The translations under genes were made by a program, and so were the position numbers. Positions 24,932 through 33,495 of a DNA stretch of 64,000 bases are shown here, one piece after another. The notes under the pieces were generated by a model. The model searched no databases and had not been told where the DNA came from. It saw nothing but the letters and a program-made list of their open reading frames with translations. The stretch is from the NCBI GenBank assembly GCA_002315735.1, contig DCIA01000010.1:1-64000 (forward strand), read 5' to 3'. Each line of letters opens with the position of its first letter. The stretch's first letter is position 1. The stretch is from Clostridiales bacterium UBA1738. Lineage in GTDB: Bacteria; Bacillota; Clostridia; UBA1381.

Positions 24932-26128
24932 TCAATTTCCTAATTTTTCGGTAAGCATTTTTCCGATTGCCTTTATGCCCTCTTCAATTTTTTCCTTTGG
25001 CATAGTTGAATAATTAAGACGGAACATACTGCTCTTTTTACCAATATCCGTCGAAAAATTATTGCCCGGAACAAATGCAACCTTGTAATTTTTAATAGCC
25101 TCAATAGAAAGAGCACCCGCATCAATAGAAGATGGGCAATTTACCAAGATAAACAGTCCACCCTCAGGTTTTGTCCAAGTTACACTCTTTGGGAAGTATT
25201 TATCCATACAATCAAGCATAAATTTGCACTTTTCGCCATAAACCTCACAAGATTTTTTAATATGTTCTTCTACATCAAATCTCTTTAAAAATTCGCACGC
25301 AATCATCTGTGTAAGGCATGGAGTATGCACATCGTTTACCTGCTTTACAATTTCTGCTTTGTCACAAATTTCTGCATCTGCAACCAGATATCCAATACGA
25401 AGTCCGGGTGACAAAATCTTTGAAAGCGAGCCAACATACATAACTCTGCCCTCTTTATCCAAAGACTTAATTGTGGCAACATCTTCCCCACTAAATCTCA
25501 AATCACCATAAGGATTATCTTCAATAATAAGGCAATCATACTTTGACGCAAGTTCAAGCATTTTAAGGCGCTTTTCATAAGACATTGTGATGCCGGCAGG
25601 ATTTTGAAAGTTCGGAATTGTATAGATTAACTTAACATTGTTGTTTTTAAGTGTTTCTTCAAGTTCTGTCATATTCATTCCGTCATCTTCCAGTGAAACT
25701 CCTATAAGTTTTGCACGAACGCTTCTTAGTGAGTTTAGAGTTCCGACAAAACTTGGATTTTCAACAACAATAATGTCTTCGTCTTCTACCAAAACTCTTG
25801 CAATAAGGTCTATTGCTTGCTGAGCACCGGTTGTAACGATTATTTTGTCATTTTCTGCAACGGCATTTACCATTTTTGCTCTTTTTATAAGTTCTTCTTT
25901 GAGTGGAGCATAGCCGTCTGTTGTGCCGTATGCTAATGCCTTTTTCCCGTTATTTTCCAAAATTTCTTTTGACACTTCTGCCAAAAAGTCTGTCGGGAAA
26001 AGATTTGGGTCAGGTGAACCACCTGCAAGCGATATTACAGACGGGTCTGCCATTAGTTTGAACATTTCTCTTATTCCCGATGCTTTAAGCGGAACGGCTC
26101 TTTTTGCCATATATCTATTATAATCCAT
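24932..26128 (-). CDS. PLP-dependent aminotransferase, 2-aminoadipate/MocR-like group without a DNA-binding domain
   Basis: Fold-type I aminotransferase. Landmarks: TTGAQQAIDLIARVL, the NFQNPAGITMS loop, EDNPYGDLRF and the PLP lysine in YVGSLSKILSPGLRIGYL. The sequence form matches LysN/aromatic-type enzymes that lack the GntR domain. 398 residues. Substrate could be 2-aminoadipate, aromatic or branched amino acids; the neighbours, two synthetases on each side, do not decide. Spacing of 11 bp to glnS upstream and 10 bp to trpS downstream implies one transcript. Confidence 0.88.
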   Translation of the reverse strand: MDYNRYMAKRAVPLKASGIREMFKLMADPSVISLAGGSPDPNLFPTDFLAEVSKEILENNGKKALAYGTTDGYAPLKEELIKRAKMVNAVAENDKIIVTTGAQQAIDLIARVLVEDEDIIVVENPSFVGTLNSLRSVRAKLIGVSLEDDGMNMTELEETLKNNNVKLIYTIPNFQNPAGITMSYEKRLKMLELASKYDCLIIEDNPYGDLRFSGEDVATIKSLDKEGRVMYVGSLSKILSPGLRIGYLVADAEICDKAEIVKQVNDVHTPCLTQMIACEFLKRFDVEEHIKKSCEVYGEKCKFMLDCMDKYFPKSVTWTKPEGGLFILVNCPSSIDAGALSIEAIKNYKVAFVPGNNFSTDIGKKSSMFRLNYSTMPKEKIEEGIKAIGKMLTEKLGN

Positions 26129-26138
26129 ATTAATTCTC

Positions 26139-27812
26139 CTACTCTTTAACCTTTGCCCAACTATCCTTTAATGCAACTGTTCTGTTTATGATAATATTAT
26201 CCTTTGCAGAATCCTTATCAACACAGAAATATCCAAGTCTTAGGAATTGGAAAGTATCGCCCGGCTTAACATCTTTTAAGCCGTTCTCAATCTTACAACC
26301 TGTAAGAACACTGACTGATTCCGGATTTAGATTTTCCTCAAAACTTCCGACTTTGCTTTCATCTGATGGATTTTCCACATTAAACAGTCTTTCATATAAA
26401 TTAACCGTAGCATCTACCGACGCTTCTTCGCTAACCCAATGAATTGTACCTTTGACCTTTCTTCCGTCAGGCGAATCTCCGCCACGAGTTTCAGGGTCAT
26501 AGGTTGCGTGGATTTCAATAACTTTTCCGTTTTCATCTTTTACGCAAGATGTAGCAGTTACATAATATGCACTCTTTAATCTCACTTCTCTGCCTATTGA
26601 AAGTCTAAAATATTTTTTTGGTGCTTCCTCCATAAAATCGTCTTCTTCAATCCAAAGATTCTTTGAGAATTTTACCACTCTTGTTCCCGTTTCAGGCTTT
26701 TGTGGGTTAATTTCAACTTCAATATCTTCAATTTGTCCCTCAGGATAGTTGTCAATAACAAGTTTCACAGGCTTTAATACAGCCATTGCACGAGGTGCGT
26801 TTTGGTTAAGATTTTCTCTTACACAAAATTCCAAAAGGGAGAAATCAATAACGCTGTTTGCCTTTGCAACACCAATTCTATCACAAAAATCACGAATTGC
26901 TTCTGCCGGATATCCGCGTCTTCTCATTCCACACAGAGTTCCCATTCTAGGGTCGTCCCAACCGCAAACAATTCCGTCTTTAACAAGTTTTAAGCATTTT
27001 CTCTTGCTTGTTAGAGTATAGTTTAAGTTCATTCTTGCAAATTCAATTTGTCTTGATGGAGTTTCAAAGCCAAGTTCCTTTAAGAACCAGTCATAAAGTG
27101 GTCTATGGTCTTCAAATTCCAAAGAGCATAGCGAGTGTGTTACACCCTCTACTGTATCAGAAATCGGATGTGCAAAATCATACATAGGATATACGCACCA
27201 TTTATCCCCTGTTCTGTGGTGTGTTTGATGCATAATACGATAAATTATAGGGTCACGCATATTTAAGTTAGGTGATGCCATATCAATTTTTGCACGAAGA
27301 ACTCTCTCGCCATTTTCAAATTCGCCGTCGGTCATTCTTTTGAATAGTTCAAGGTTTTCTTCTATGCTTCTGTTTCTGTATGGGCTTTCCTTACCCGGTG
27401 TTTCAAAAGTTCCTCTAAACTCACGAATTTCATCAGGAGTAGAATCGTCCACATATGCTTTGCCCATTTTTATAAGCTTTATAGCACAGTCATAAATCAC
27501 ATCAAAATAATCTGATGCATACAAAAGTTTATTCCATTTAAAGCCAAGCCACTTAATATCTTCACAGATAGCATCAACATATTCAACATCTTCCTTTGAT
27601 GGATTTGTGTCATCTAATCGAAGATTACAAGTTCCGTTATATTTTTTAGCATTACCAAAGTCGATGCAAATTGCCTTTGCATGACCAATATGCAAATATC
27701 CGTTAGGCTCAGGCGGGAATCTTGTTTGGATTTTATTATAAACGCCATCGGCTAGGTCTTTTTCTATTGCTTCTTCTATAAAATTTTTGCTTTCATTCTT
27801 TATCTCTTCCAT
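26139..27812 (-). CDS. glnS: Glutaminyl-tRNA synthetase
   Basis: Charges tRNA-Gln directly. Class I motif PPEPNGYLHIGHAKAICIDFG near residue 33, GlnRS-specific LRLDDTNPSKED, and the signature-lysine loop TLTSKRKCLKL; the carboxy-terminal beta-barrel anticodon-binding domains fill about 330-557. 557 residues, as in E. coli GlnRS. It lies 21 bp after gltX. A GlnRS here means that Gln-tRNA need not depend solely on the GatCAB amidation route. Confidence 0.97.
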   Translation of the reverse strand: MEEIKNESKNFIEEAIEKDLADGVYNKIQTRFPPEPNGYLHIGHAKAICIDFGNAKKYNGTCNLRLDDTNPSKEDVEYVDAICEDIKWLGFKWNKLLYASDYFDVIYDCAIKLIKMGKAYVDDSTPDEIREFRGTFETPGKESPYRNRSIEENLELFKRMTDGEFENGERVLRAKIDMASPNLNMRDPIIYRIMHQTHHRTGDKWCVYPMYDFAHPISDTVEGVTHSLCSLEFEDHRPLYDWFLKELGFETPSRQIEFARMNLNYTLTSKRKCLKLVKDGIVCGWDDPRMGTLCGMRRRGYPAEAIRDFCDRIGVAKANSVIDFSLLEFCVRENLNQNAPRAMAVLKPVKLVIDNYPEGQIEDIEVEINPQKPETGTRVVKFSKNLWIEEDDFMEEAPKKYFRLSIGREVRLKSAYYVTATSCVKDENGKVIEIHATYDPETRGGDSPDGRKVKGTIHWVSEEASVDATVNLYERLFNVENPSDESKVGSFEENLNPESVSVLTGCKIENGLKDVKPGDTFQFLRLGYFCVDKDSAKDNIIINRTVALKDSWAKVKE

Positions 27813-27833
27813 TTTCTGTTCCTTTCCGAAATC

Positions 27834-29486
27834 CTACTTTAATATCGAAATTGCTTTATCAATTCTGTTAATTACTTCGTCATAGCCTAAAACTTGCATA
27901 ATTTCATATAGGTCAGGAGTGTTCTTTCTGCCTGTAATTGCAACTCTGATAACAGATGCAACATCGCCTACATGACCTTTAAAGTCGCCAGGATTTTTCT
28001 TATATAATTTAGGTGCTTTTGCATAGCCTAACTCTTCTGCCATATCACGAACCTTAGGGAACCAATCTTCCGCCGTTTCATCTTTTGAATATACTGTTTT
28101 GTACTTTTCCAAAATTTCTGACATATCATTTTTAGTAAGATTTTCAGGCCACTCAAAACTATTTGGTGCTTCAAAGAAGTACTTTGTATAATAAACAGTA
28201 TCTTCCCATTTTGCAATGTCTTTTCTCGGTTTTTCGTTGCCTCTTTCGATACCAAAAATCCTTATTGCGTAATCTTTGTTTTCTTCAAGAAGTTTTGCAA
28301 ACTCCTTGTTATATGCCTTTGCATATTCTAGTGTTCTTTCGTAAACTTCTTCCTTTGAGAGTCTGCAAATATAGTTTTTGCTGATGTCGGTAAGTTTCAA
28401 AAGGTCAAATAATGCACCGGCTTTGCTCATATTTGAAAGCTTAAAGTCAAATTCATCACGGCTTATATCAGGATTTTCCGCACGCCATTCTTCAAAGTTC
28501 GAATTTGCGATTGTAAGTAGATATTCAAGCACTGCTTCCTTCGGATATCCAACTTCATGATAATATGAAACAGCAGCTTCGGGGTCTTTGCGCTTTGAAA
28601 GTTTACGCTTTCCGCCTGTTTCTTCATCTTCCTTCATAATTGGTGAAATGTGTGCATATCTTGGTGTTTCAAAGCCTAAAACATTAAATAATTGGAGATG
28701 TATAGGTGCAGATGAAATCCATTCATCACCCCTTATTACATCTGTTGTACCCATCAAATGATCGTCAATCGCATGTGCAAAATGGTAAGTTGGGATTCCG
28801 TCAGTCTTTAAAAGCACAATATCTTGCACATTTTCCGGCATCTCAATTTCGCCTTTAATTTGGTCGTCAAATTTAATTCTCTTATCTTCTCTGCCGGGAG
28901 ATTTTAATCTTACAACATATGGCATACCATTTTTGATATTTTCTTCAATTTCTTCAAAGGTAATCTCACGGCATTTTGCATATTTCCCGTAATAACCCGG
29001 ATTTTCCTTGTTTGCCTCTTGATTTTCTCTGACTGCTGCAAGCTCTTCTGCCGTGCAAAAACAAGGATATGCAAGTCCTTTTATAACAAGGTCTTTACAG
29101 AATGTTTGGTAAATATCTTTTCTTTGACTTTGAGTGTATGGGCCATAATTTCCGACTGATTCGGTTTCTGTAAGCATACCCTCATCAATTTCTATACCAA
29201 AGTCATGGATACCTTTTACAATACCCGTAACGCCGTTTTCAACTTCTCTTTTTTTGTCTGTATCCTCTATTCTTAAAAAGAAGACGCCTCCTGTTTTTCT
29301 TGCTGTTCTCTCACCGATAAATGCGGCAAAAAGCCCACCAATGTGCAAAAATCCTGTTGGGCTTGGTGCAAATCTTGTAACCTTTGCACCATCTTTTAAA
29401 TTACGCTTTGGGTATATGCTTTCTATATCACTTGGTGTTTTTGTTATATTGGGAAAAAGCAATTCCGCAAGTTTATTATTATCCAT
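27834..29486 (-). CDS. gltX: Glutamyl-tRNA synthetase
   Basis: Charges tRNA-Glu. The HIGH motif is in FAPSPTGFLHIGGLFAA and the KMSKS equivalent is KLSKRKDPEA. At 550 residues it is longer than the usual about 490, with a 30-residue amino-terminal extension and a lengthened middle. It leads the gltX-glnS-aminotransferase-trpS run and has a sigma-A promoter about 70 bp upstream. An SD (GGAGGA) precedes the ATG. Confidence 0.96.
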   Translation of the reverse strand: MDNNKLAELLFPNITKTPSDIESIYPKRNLKDGAKVTRFAPSPTGFLHIGGLFAAFIGERTARKTGGVFFLRIEDTDKKREVENGVTGIVKGIHDFGIEIDEGMLTETESVGNYGPYTQSQRKDIYQTFCKDLVIKGLAYPCFCTAEELAAVRENQEANKENPGYYGKYAKCREITFEEIEENIKNGMPYVVRLKSPGREDKRIKFDDQIKGEIEMPENVQDIVLLKTDGIPTYHFAHAIDDHLMGTTDVIRGDEWISSAPIHLQLFNVLGFETPRYAHISPIMKEDEETGGKRKLSKRKDPEAAVSYYHEVGYPKEAVLEYLLTIANSNFEEWRAENPDISRDEFDFKLSNMSKAGALFDLLKLTDISKNYICRLSKEEVYERTLEYAKAYNKEFAKLLEENKDYAIRIFGIERGNEKPRKDIAKWEDTVYYTKYFFEAPNSFEWPENLTKNDMSEILEKYKTVYSKDETAEDWFPKVRDMAEELGYAKAPKLYKKNPGDFKGHVGDVASVIRVAITGRKNTPDLYEIMQVLGYDEVINRIDKAISILK

Positions 29487-29555
29487 TATTTTTCCTCCGT
29501 ATCAATTATTGCTACAACCACGCAAAATCATAGCACATTATATCATAACTACCTT

Positions 29556-29583
29556 ATTATATTATACAATCTTTTTTAGTCAA
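29556..29583 (-). promoter_or_regulatory. Sigma-A promoter of the gltX-trpS gene run
   Basis: TTGACT (29578-29583), 16-bp spacer, TATAAT (29556-29561). The 70-bp leader to gltX shows no T-box motif. Confidence 0.7.
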
Positions 29584-29636
29584 TATCAAGTAAATACGAA
29601 AAAAAATGGCAGAAAAAGACCTATTTTCTGCAAAAA

Positions 29637-29672
29637 AAGAGAGAAAAAGGAAATGTCTCCTCCTTCTCTCTT
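29637..29672 (-). terminator. Orphan terminator-like hairpin
   Basis: Arms 29661-29672 and 29637-29651 pair over 12 positions with a 3-nt bulge; the minus-strand side is followed by T5 to T7. No minus-strand gene precedes it, so it may end an unannotated short transcript or protect gltX from antisense read-through. Confidence 0.4.
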
Positions 29673-29778
29673 AGGGGGTAATGTATTTTGTGAGGTTATA
29701 ATTAGTTTTACCAATAATTTTATTGTTATACATATTTTATATAATTCATATAGATATTACATAAAAGGAGGCTATGTA

Positions 29779-30798
29779 ATGGCAAATTATTTAATTACAC
29801 GAAATGGCACACCCGAGTATTATTTTCACAGTCACTACGAAGGAATTTGTATGAAAAGACGACGCTTTCAAGGAATTTGGCAGGAAAGTGTACAGATAAA
29901 CGAAAACGGAAAGGATTGTTTTGGAGTTTTCTCGTCAAGCGACGGACTTGTCCACCTAATTTCCACCGACAGCGAAAATAAACTTATCTATTCTGTTAAC
30001 GACGGAAAAGATTGGAAGAAATATATTATTTCAAAACTAAACAGCGACATTCATATCTTGCAAATGAAGTTGTTTTCAATTCGGGGACGATTAAATCTTA
30101 TGTACTCGGCAATATATAACGGAGAAACACTTCTTGTACATTGCATTTTAGGAGATAGAGCAAAACCATCAACTGTGGATATTATAGAAACTTCCGATTT
30201 TTCTATCTTGGAGGAAAAAGCATATTATACAAATTCAAATGGTACATTAGGGTATGTAGCACTTTCTGACGAAAAACCGTCAAGTTTCACTCCACTCTTT
30301 GAAAATGCACATTTTGAAGGTGCTTTAAAAATTGGTGAAAAAGAAAAAATATTATTCACTCGTGACGGAAAAGTGTTTTTAGACGGAACTGAGATACTGT
30401 CTGATAATATGATGCAATCGCCAATAATCACTAAATGCAAAGATAAGTATTATATTATGTGGAAAAGCGGAAGTTTTGTTAAATATATAACTTCAAACGA
30501 CGGCGAAAATTTCTCATACCCGATGCGTTTTATGAGTACCGGCTCACAAATGACACTTTATACCGTTCAAAAGGAAAATGGATTTTTAAATTACTATGGT
30601 TATCAAACCGCAAAGGATATAGTCCTCCTTGGAAATCCTAATATTTTTGAAGAGAAACTACATTCCGAGATTTCAAGTGATAGTGAACTTCAAAAAATAA
30701 AATCACTTCTAAATGAAACAAGAAGCGATATGGTTGACACCAAAAAGGAATTAGAAAGGTTAGGCAAATTAATAGGTTCTCTTTCTGACAGATATTAA
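29779..30798 (+). CDS. Uncharacterised protein, beta-rich with carboxy-terminal coiled coil
   Basis: I do not recognise the family. It is 339 residues with no signal peptide. The first about 270 residues show regularly spaced beta-strand-like segments (GVFSSSDGLVHLISTDSENK, KYYIMWKSGSFVKYITSNDGE) resembling the blades of a beta-propeller, and the last 50 residues form a Leu/Glu/Lys heptad-like coiled coil. The start at 29779 has AAGGAGG upstream; the frame upstream of it, back to 29254, overlaps gltX and is not coding. Transcribed alone, ending at the terminator at 30798. Function unknown. Confidence 0.75.
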   Translation: MANYLITRNGTPEYYFHSHYEGICMKRRRFQGIWQESVQINENGKDCFGVFSSSDGLVHLISTDSENKLIYSVNDGKDWKKYIISKLNSDIHILQMKLFSIRGRLNLMYSAIYNGETLLVHCILGDRAKPSTVDIIETSDFSILEEKAYYTNSNGTLGYVALSDEKPSSFTPLFENAHFEGALKIGEKEKILFTRDGKVFLDGTEILSDNMMQSPIITKCKDKYYIMWKSGSFVKYITSNDGENFSYPMRFMSTGSQMTLYTVQKENGFLNYYGYQTAKDIVLLGNPNIFEEKLHSEISSDSELQKIKSLLNETRSDMVDTKKELERLGKLIGSLSDRY

Positions 30799-30825
30799 AA
30801 AATGATGGCAACTGCCATCATTTTT
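30798..30825. terminator. Bidirectional intrinsic terminator
   Basis: A 13-bp perfect stem (30798-30810 with 30813-30825) with a very tight loop, flanked by A and T runs, between convergent genes. Confidence 0.8.
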
Positions 30826-31387
30826 ATTTTTTCTTTTTCTTTTCATACATTAAAAACCTGAATTTTGAAGAAATATCAAATCCCTTTACCCCTGCAAAAT
30901 ATCCAAAAAAGCAAGCGATAAACGGAACTATTACTATAACTAAGTAGGATACTATATCGACCATTCCCTTTTCAAATTGAACTAATTTTTGAAATGGTGA
31001 AACCCAAAATACCCCAATCACATTTATGACAATCGCCCCCGCATTTTGAAGTGCTCCACCTTCACTGTATTTTTTCCAAACAAACATAATTAATGTGGCA
31101 AAAATAAGATTGAGCAAAATCGGGAGTATTGATAAAATTGCACCTTTATACCAAAATGGCGATAACTTTGTGTATGTCTTTTTGTCATCTCTATAAATGC
31201 TTTCGGAAACTCCATATAGTGCAAAGAAATATGTAAGAACTGAAACAACTGTATATATATCACCAAAAACCTTTTTTTCCAAAAGTCCGAGTGCAAGTAA
31301 CCACACAAAGAAAAATAAGAAGGACATTTCAATGTGTGTAAGCACAACCGACAAAACCTGTCCCGCCCAAGTATATCTAAATTTCAT
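30824..31387 (-). CDS. Uncharacterised four-to-five-segment membrane protein
   Basis: I do not recognise the family. It is 187 residues with hydrophobic stretches near residues 18-38, 45-58, 85-105, 120-135 and 145-165, and a basic tail ending in six Lys. Overall shape recalls Yip1-like or DUF-type membrane proteins. GGAGGGACAT precedes the ATG. It begins 16 bp after the Y1-transposase-like gene and is probably read from that gene's promoter. No function assigned. Confidence 0.7.
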   Translation of the reverse strand: MKFRYTWAGQVLSVVLTHIEMSFLFFFVWLLALGLLEKKVFGDIYTVVSVLTYFFALYGVSESIYRDDKKTYTKLSPFWYKGAILSILPILLNLIFATLIMFVWKKYSEGGALQNAGAIVINVIGVFWVSPFQKLVQFEKGMVDIVSYLVIVIVPFIACFFGYFAGVKGFDISSKFRFLMYEKKKKK

Positions 31388-31402
31388 TTTATGTCCCTCC
31401 TA

Positions 31403-32209
31403 TTATAATAACCAAACACTAAGACCTTTTTTCTTAGGTTTTATTATTTCCTCTTTTTCTGCTTTATTTAAAGATGTTGTGGTTTTATCCACGCTCTTAT
31501 TCTCCTGCTTGGTTTTTACCTTTTTTACTGTCCCTTGTGATGTTGGCTTCTTAATTAAAAGCAGTTCATAAATTTTAGATTTTGAAATCCAATATTTTTC
31601 TGTAAGTAACAAAAGAATTTTATCTTGTTCTATTTTATTTAAAGTCCTAAATTCGCTCGGGGTTATTCCGCAAAGCATAAATATGTACTCGCCAAGTTCT
31701 TTTTTAGTAAGGCAATCATAATCCTCAATATACATTCTTGAAAATTTGTTACCAATCATCTCGGTTTTAGTGAGTCCGCATTCCTTTGCTGAGCAAATAG
31801 GCTCATTTAAAGACGAGTAGATATAATTTTTGCCCTCAAATCTTGAAATGGCGTTAATAAATGCCACTGCACCAACTAAATCCTTTTTTGTATCAAGAGG
31901 TTCACTTTTAAATCTATCATAAAAAAGTTTCCCGCCCGTAACTCTTGTCCTATTATAGTATCTTGCATAACTTGTGGTAATCGGTTTTAGTTTTACTCCG
32001 ACATTACCGTCAATATCATCAATTATTAAATGAATTCTATTTGGCAGAAGAAGATATGCAATAACTTTAATATTACCTTTTTCAATGTGTTTTTTTAATA
32101 ATCCCATAAATTCATCATAGTCAGTTTTTTCCGAAAAAAGATTATTAACGCCTCTTAAAAGAATGTGGTATATTCCGGTTTTACTAATCTGTCTTTTTTG
32201 TCTTGCCAT
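31403..32209 (-). CDS. Y1-transposase (REP-associated/RAYT-like) relative with a degenerate HUH motif
   Basis: The amino-terminal 120 residues match the Y1_Tnp domain of IS200/REP-associated transposases (TGIYHILLRGVN near residue 11; a candidate catalytic Tyr in SYARYYNR, residues 80-87). The metal-binding HUH motif, normally PNHVH, reads PNRIH here: Arg58 replaces the first His. The carboxy-terminal half (about 150-268) has a helix-turn-helix-like region followed by a Lys/Thr-rich low-complexity linker and a KKKGLSVWLL end. It is a single copy with no inverted ends seen, and has a near-consensus promoter, so it may be a host-adopted nucleic-acid-binding protein and not an active element. 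Confidence 0.8.
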   Translation of the reverse strand: MARQKRQISKTGIYHILLRGVNNLFSEKTDYDEFMGLLKKHIEKGNIKVIAYLLLPNRIHLIIDDIDGNVGVKLKPITTSYARYYNRTRVTGGKLFYDRFKSEPLDTKKDLVGAVAFINAISRFEGKNYIYSSLNEPICSAKECGLTKTEMIGNKFSRMYIEDYDCLTKKELGEYIFMLCGITPSEFRTLNKIEQDKILLLLTEKYWISKSKIYELLLIKKPTSQGTVKKVKTKQENKSVDKTTTSLNKAEKEEIIKPKKKGLSVWLL

Positions 32210-32241
32210 AAAAACACCTCCTATATTTTGGGGACACTTAA

Positions 32242-32270
32242 ATTATACCACCTTTTTACAGATATTTCAA
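32242..32270 (-). promoter_or_regulatory. Sigma-A promoter of the Y1-transposase-like gene
   Basis: TTGAAA (32265-32270), 17-bp spacer, TATAAT (32242-32247), about 35 bp before the start codon. A GTGTCCCC block follows in the leader on the minus strand. Confidence 0.7.
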
Positions 32271-32279
32271 GCAGAAAAT

Positions 32280-32311
32280 AAAAAAAACGAGAATTAAATT
32301 CTCATTTTTTT
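32280..32311 (-). terminator. Intrinsic terminator after wecB
   Basis: Inverted repeat centred near 32295 (GAGAATT arm) with A and T runs on both sides; on the minus strand it ends just past the wecB stop with T8. Confidence 0.75.
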
Positions 32312-33404
32312 ATTCTTTTTCTAATATATCTGCAATTCGTTTTGATGCAAGTCCGTCCCCATAAGGATTTGATGCCTTGCTCATTTTTATATACTCATCA
32401 TCATTCTCCAAAAGAAGTTTAAACTCCTTATAGATTGTTTCTTCATCAGTGCCTACAAGTTTTAATGTCCCTGCTTTTATACCCTCAGGTCTTTCTGTTG
32501 TATCACGCATTACAAGTACAGGCTTTCCAAGTGATGGTGCTTCTTCTTGAATTCCACCACTATCTGTTAGTATCAAATAACTGTGATTTAAGAAGTTATG
32601 AAAGTCTAAAACATCAAGTGGTTCAATAATTCTAATTCTATCAAGTCCCAAAAGGTACTTCTTTGCTGTTTCTCTTACCACAGGATTCATATGAATAGGA
32701 TAAATTGCCTTTGTATCAGGGTGTTCTTCCATAATGCGTCTTATCGCCTTAAACATATGTTCCATTGGTTTTCCAAGATTTTCTCGTCTATGTGCAGTAA
32801 TCATAATTAGTTTTGAGCCTTTTGCCCATTCTAATTGCTCGTGATGATAATCTTCTCTAACAGTTGTTTTAAGAGCGTCAATCGCTGTATTTCCTGTAAC
32901 AAAAATGCTATCAGGATTTTTGCCTTCTTTTAAAAGATTATTTTTTGAAAGTTCTGTTGGGGCAAAGTTATATTTTGCCACAATTCCTACTGCTTGTCTA
33001 TTAAATTCTTCAGGGTATGGAGAATATATGTTATATGTCCTAAGCCCTGCTTCAACATGGCCAACCGGAATTTGTGAATAGAAGCAAGCAAGGGCCGTAA
33101 CAAAAGTTGTTGTAGTATCTCCGTGAACCAATACTACATCAGGCTTTTCCTTATCCAAAACTTCCTTAATTCTATTTAAAATATTTGTTGTAATATCAAA
33201 CAAAGTTTGCTTATCCTTCATAATAGAAAGGTCATAATCAGGCACAACCGAAAAAGCATCAAGCACAACATCAAGCATCTGTCTGTGCTGACCTGTAACC
33301 AATACCAGCGTTTGTATATTTTTACGATTTTTCAGTTCGTTAACAAGAGGGCACATTTTTATTGCCTCAGGTCTTGTGCCGAAAACCAACATTACTTTTT
33401 TCAT
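32310..33404 (-). CDS. wecB: UDP-N-acetylglucosamine 2-epimerase (non-hydrolysing)
   Basis: Interconverts UDP-GlcNAc and UDP-ManNAc in the cytoplasm for surface glycan or teichoic acid linkage units. Family motifs: FGTRPEAIKMCPL at the amino terminus, VLVHGDTTTTFV, HVEAGLRT, ITAHRRENLG and TDSGGIQEEAPSLGKPVL. 364 residues, normal. Monocistronic between two terminators with its own promoter. Its likely pathway partner is the TagO-like transferase at 22833. Confidence 0.96.
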   Translation of the reverse strand: MKKVMLVFGTRPEAIKMCPLVNELKNRKNIQTLVLVTGQHRQMLDVVLDAFSVVPDYDLSIMKDKQTLFDITTNILNRIKEVLDKEKPDVVLVHGDTTTTFVTALACFYSQIPVGHVEAGLRTYNIYSPYPEEFNRQAVGIVAKYNFAPTELSKNNLLKEGKNPDSIFVTGNTAIDALKTTVREDYHHEQLEWAKGSKLIMITAHRRENLGKPMEHMFKAIRRIMEEHPDTKAIYPIHMNPVVRETAKKYLLGLDRIRIIEPLDVLDFHNFLNHSYLILTDSGGIQEEAPSLGKPVLVMRDTTERPEGIKAGTLKLVGTDEETIYKEFKLLLENDDEYIKMSKASNPYGDGLASKRIADILEKE

Positions 33405-33434
33405 TATTATTCCTCCAAGAGAATTGCTTACTTT

Positions 33435-33463
33435 ATAATATCACAATGTGTATCTTTGGTCAA
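33435..33463 (-). promoter_or_regulatory. Sigma-A promoter of wecB
   Basis: TTGACC (33458-33463), 17-bp spacer, TATTAT (33435-33440), about 30 bp before the start codon. Confidence 0.7.
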
Positions 33464-33465
33464 GT

Positions 33466-33495
33466 AAAAACGGTGGATAAATCCACCGTTTTTTT
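33466..33495 (-). terminator. Intrinsic terminator after purA
   Basis: A GC-rich perfect stem of 13 bp (AAAAACGGTGGAT arm) with a 2-nt centre; minus-strand side carries a T run. It separates purA from the wecB promoter. Confidence 0.85.

Noticed and set aside
29487..29700. T-box leader of gltX
   Set aside because: No T-box sequence or specifier-like stem is visible on the minus strand; only a plain promoter and a hairpin lying upstream of it.
29254..29778. Plus-strand ORF extension of the 29779 gene over gltX
   Set aside because: It is antisense to conserved gltX codons, has no domain match, and a clear SD precedes 29779.
31380..32240. Complete insertion sequence around the Y1-transposase gene
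   Set aside because: No matching ends, target duplication or second copy seen; only a GTGTCCCC block upstream, which alone is not evidence of an element end.
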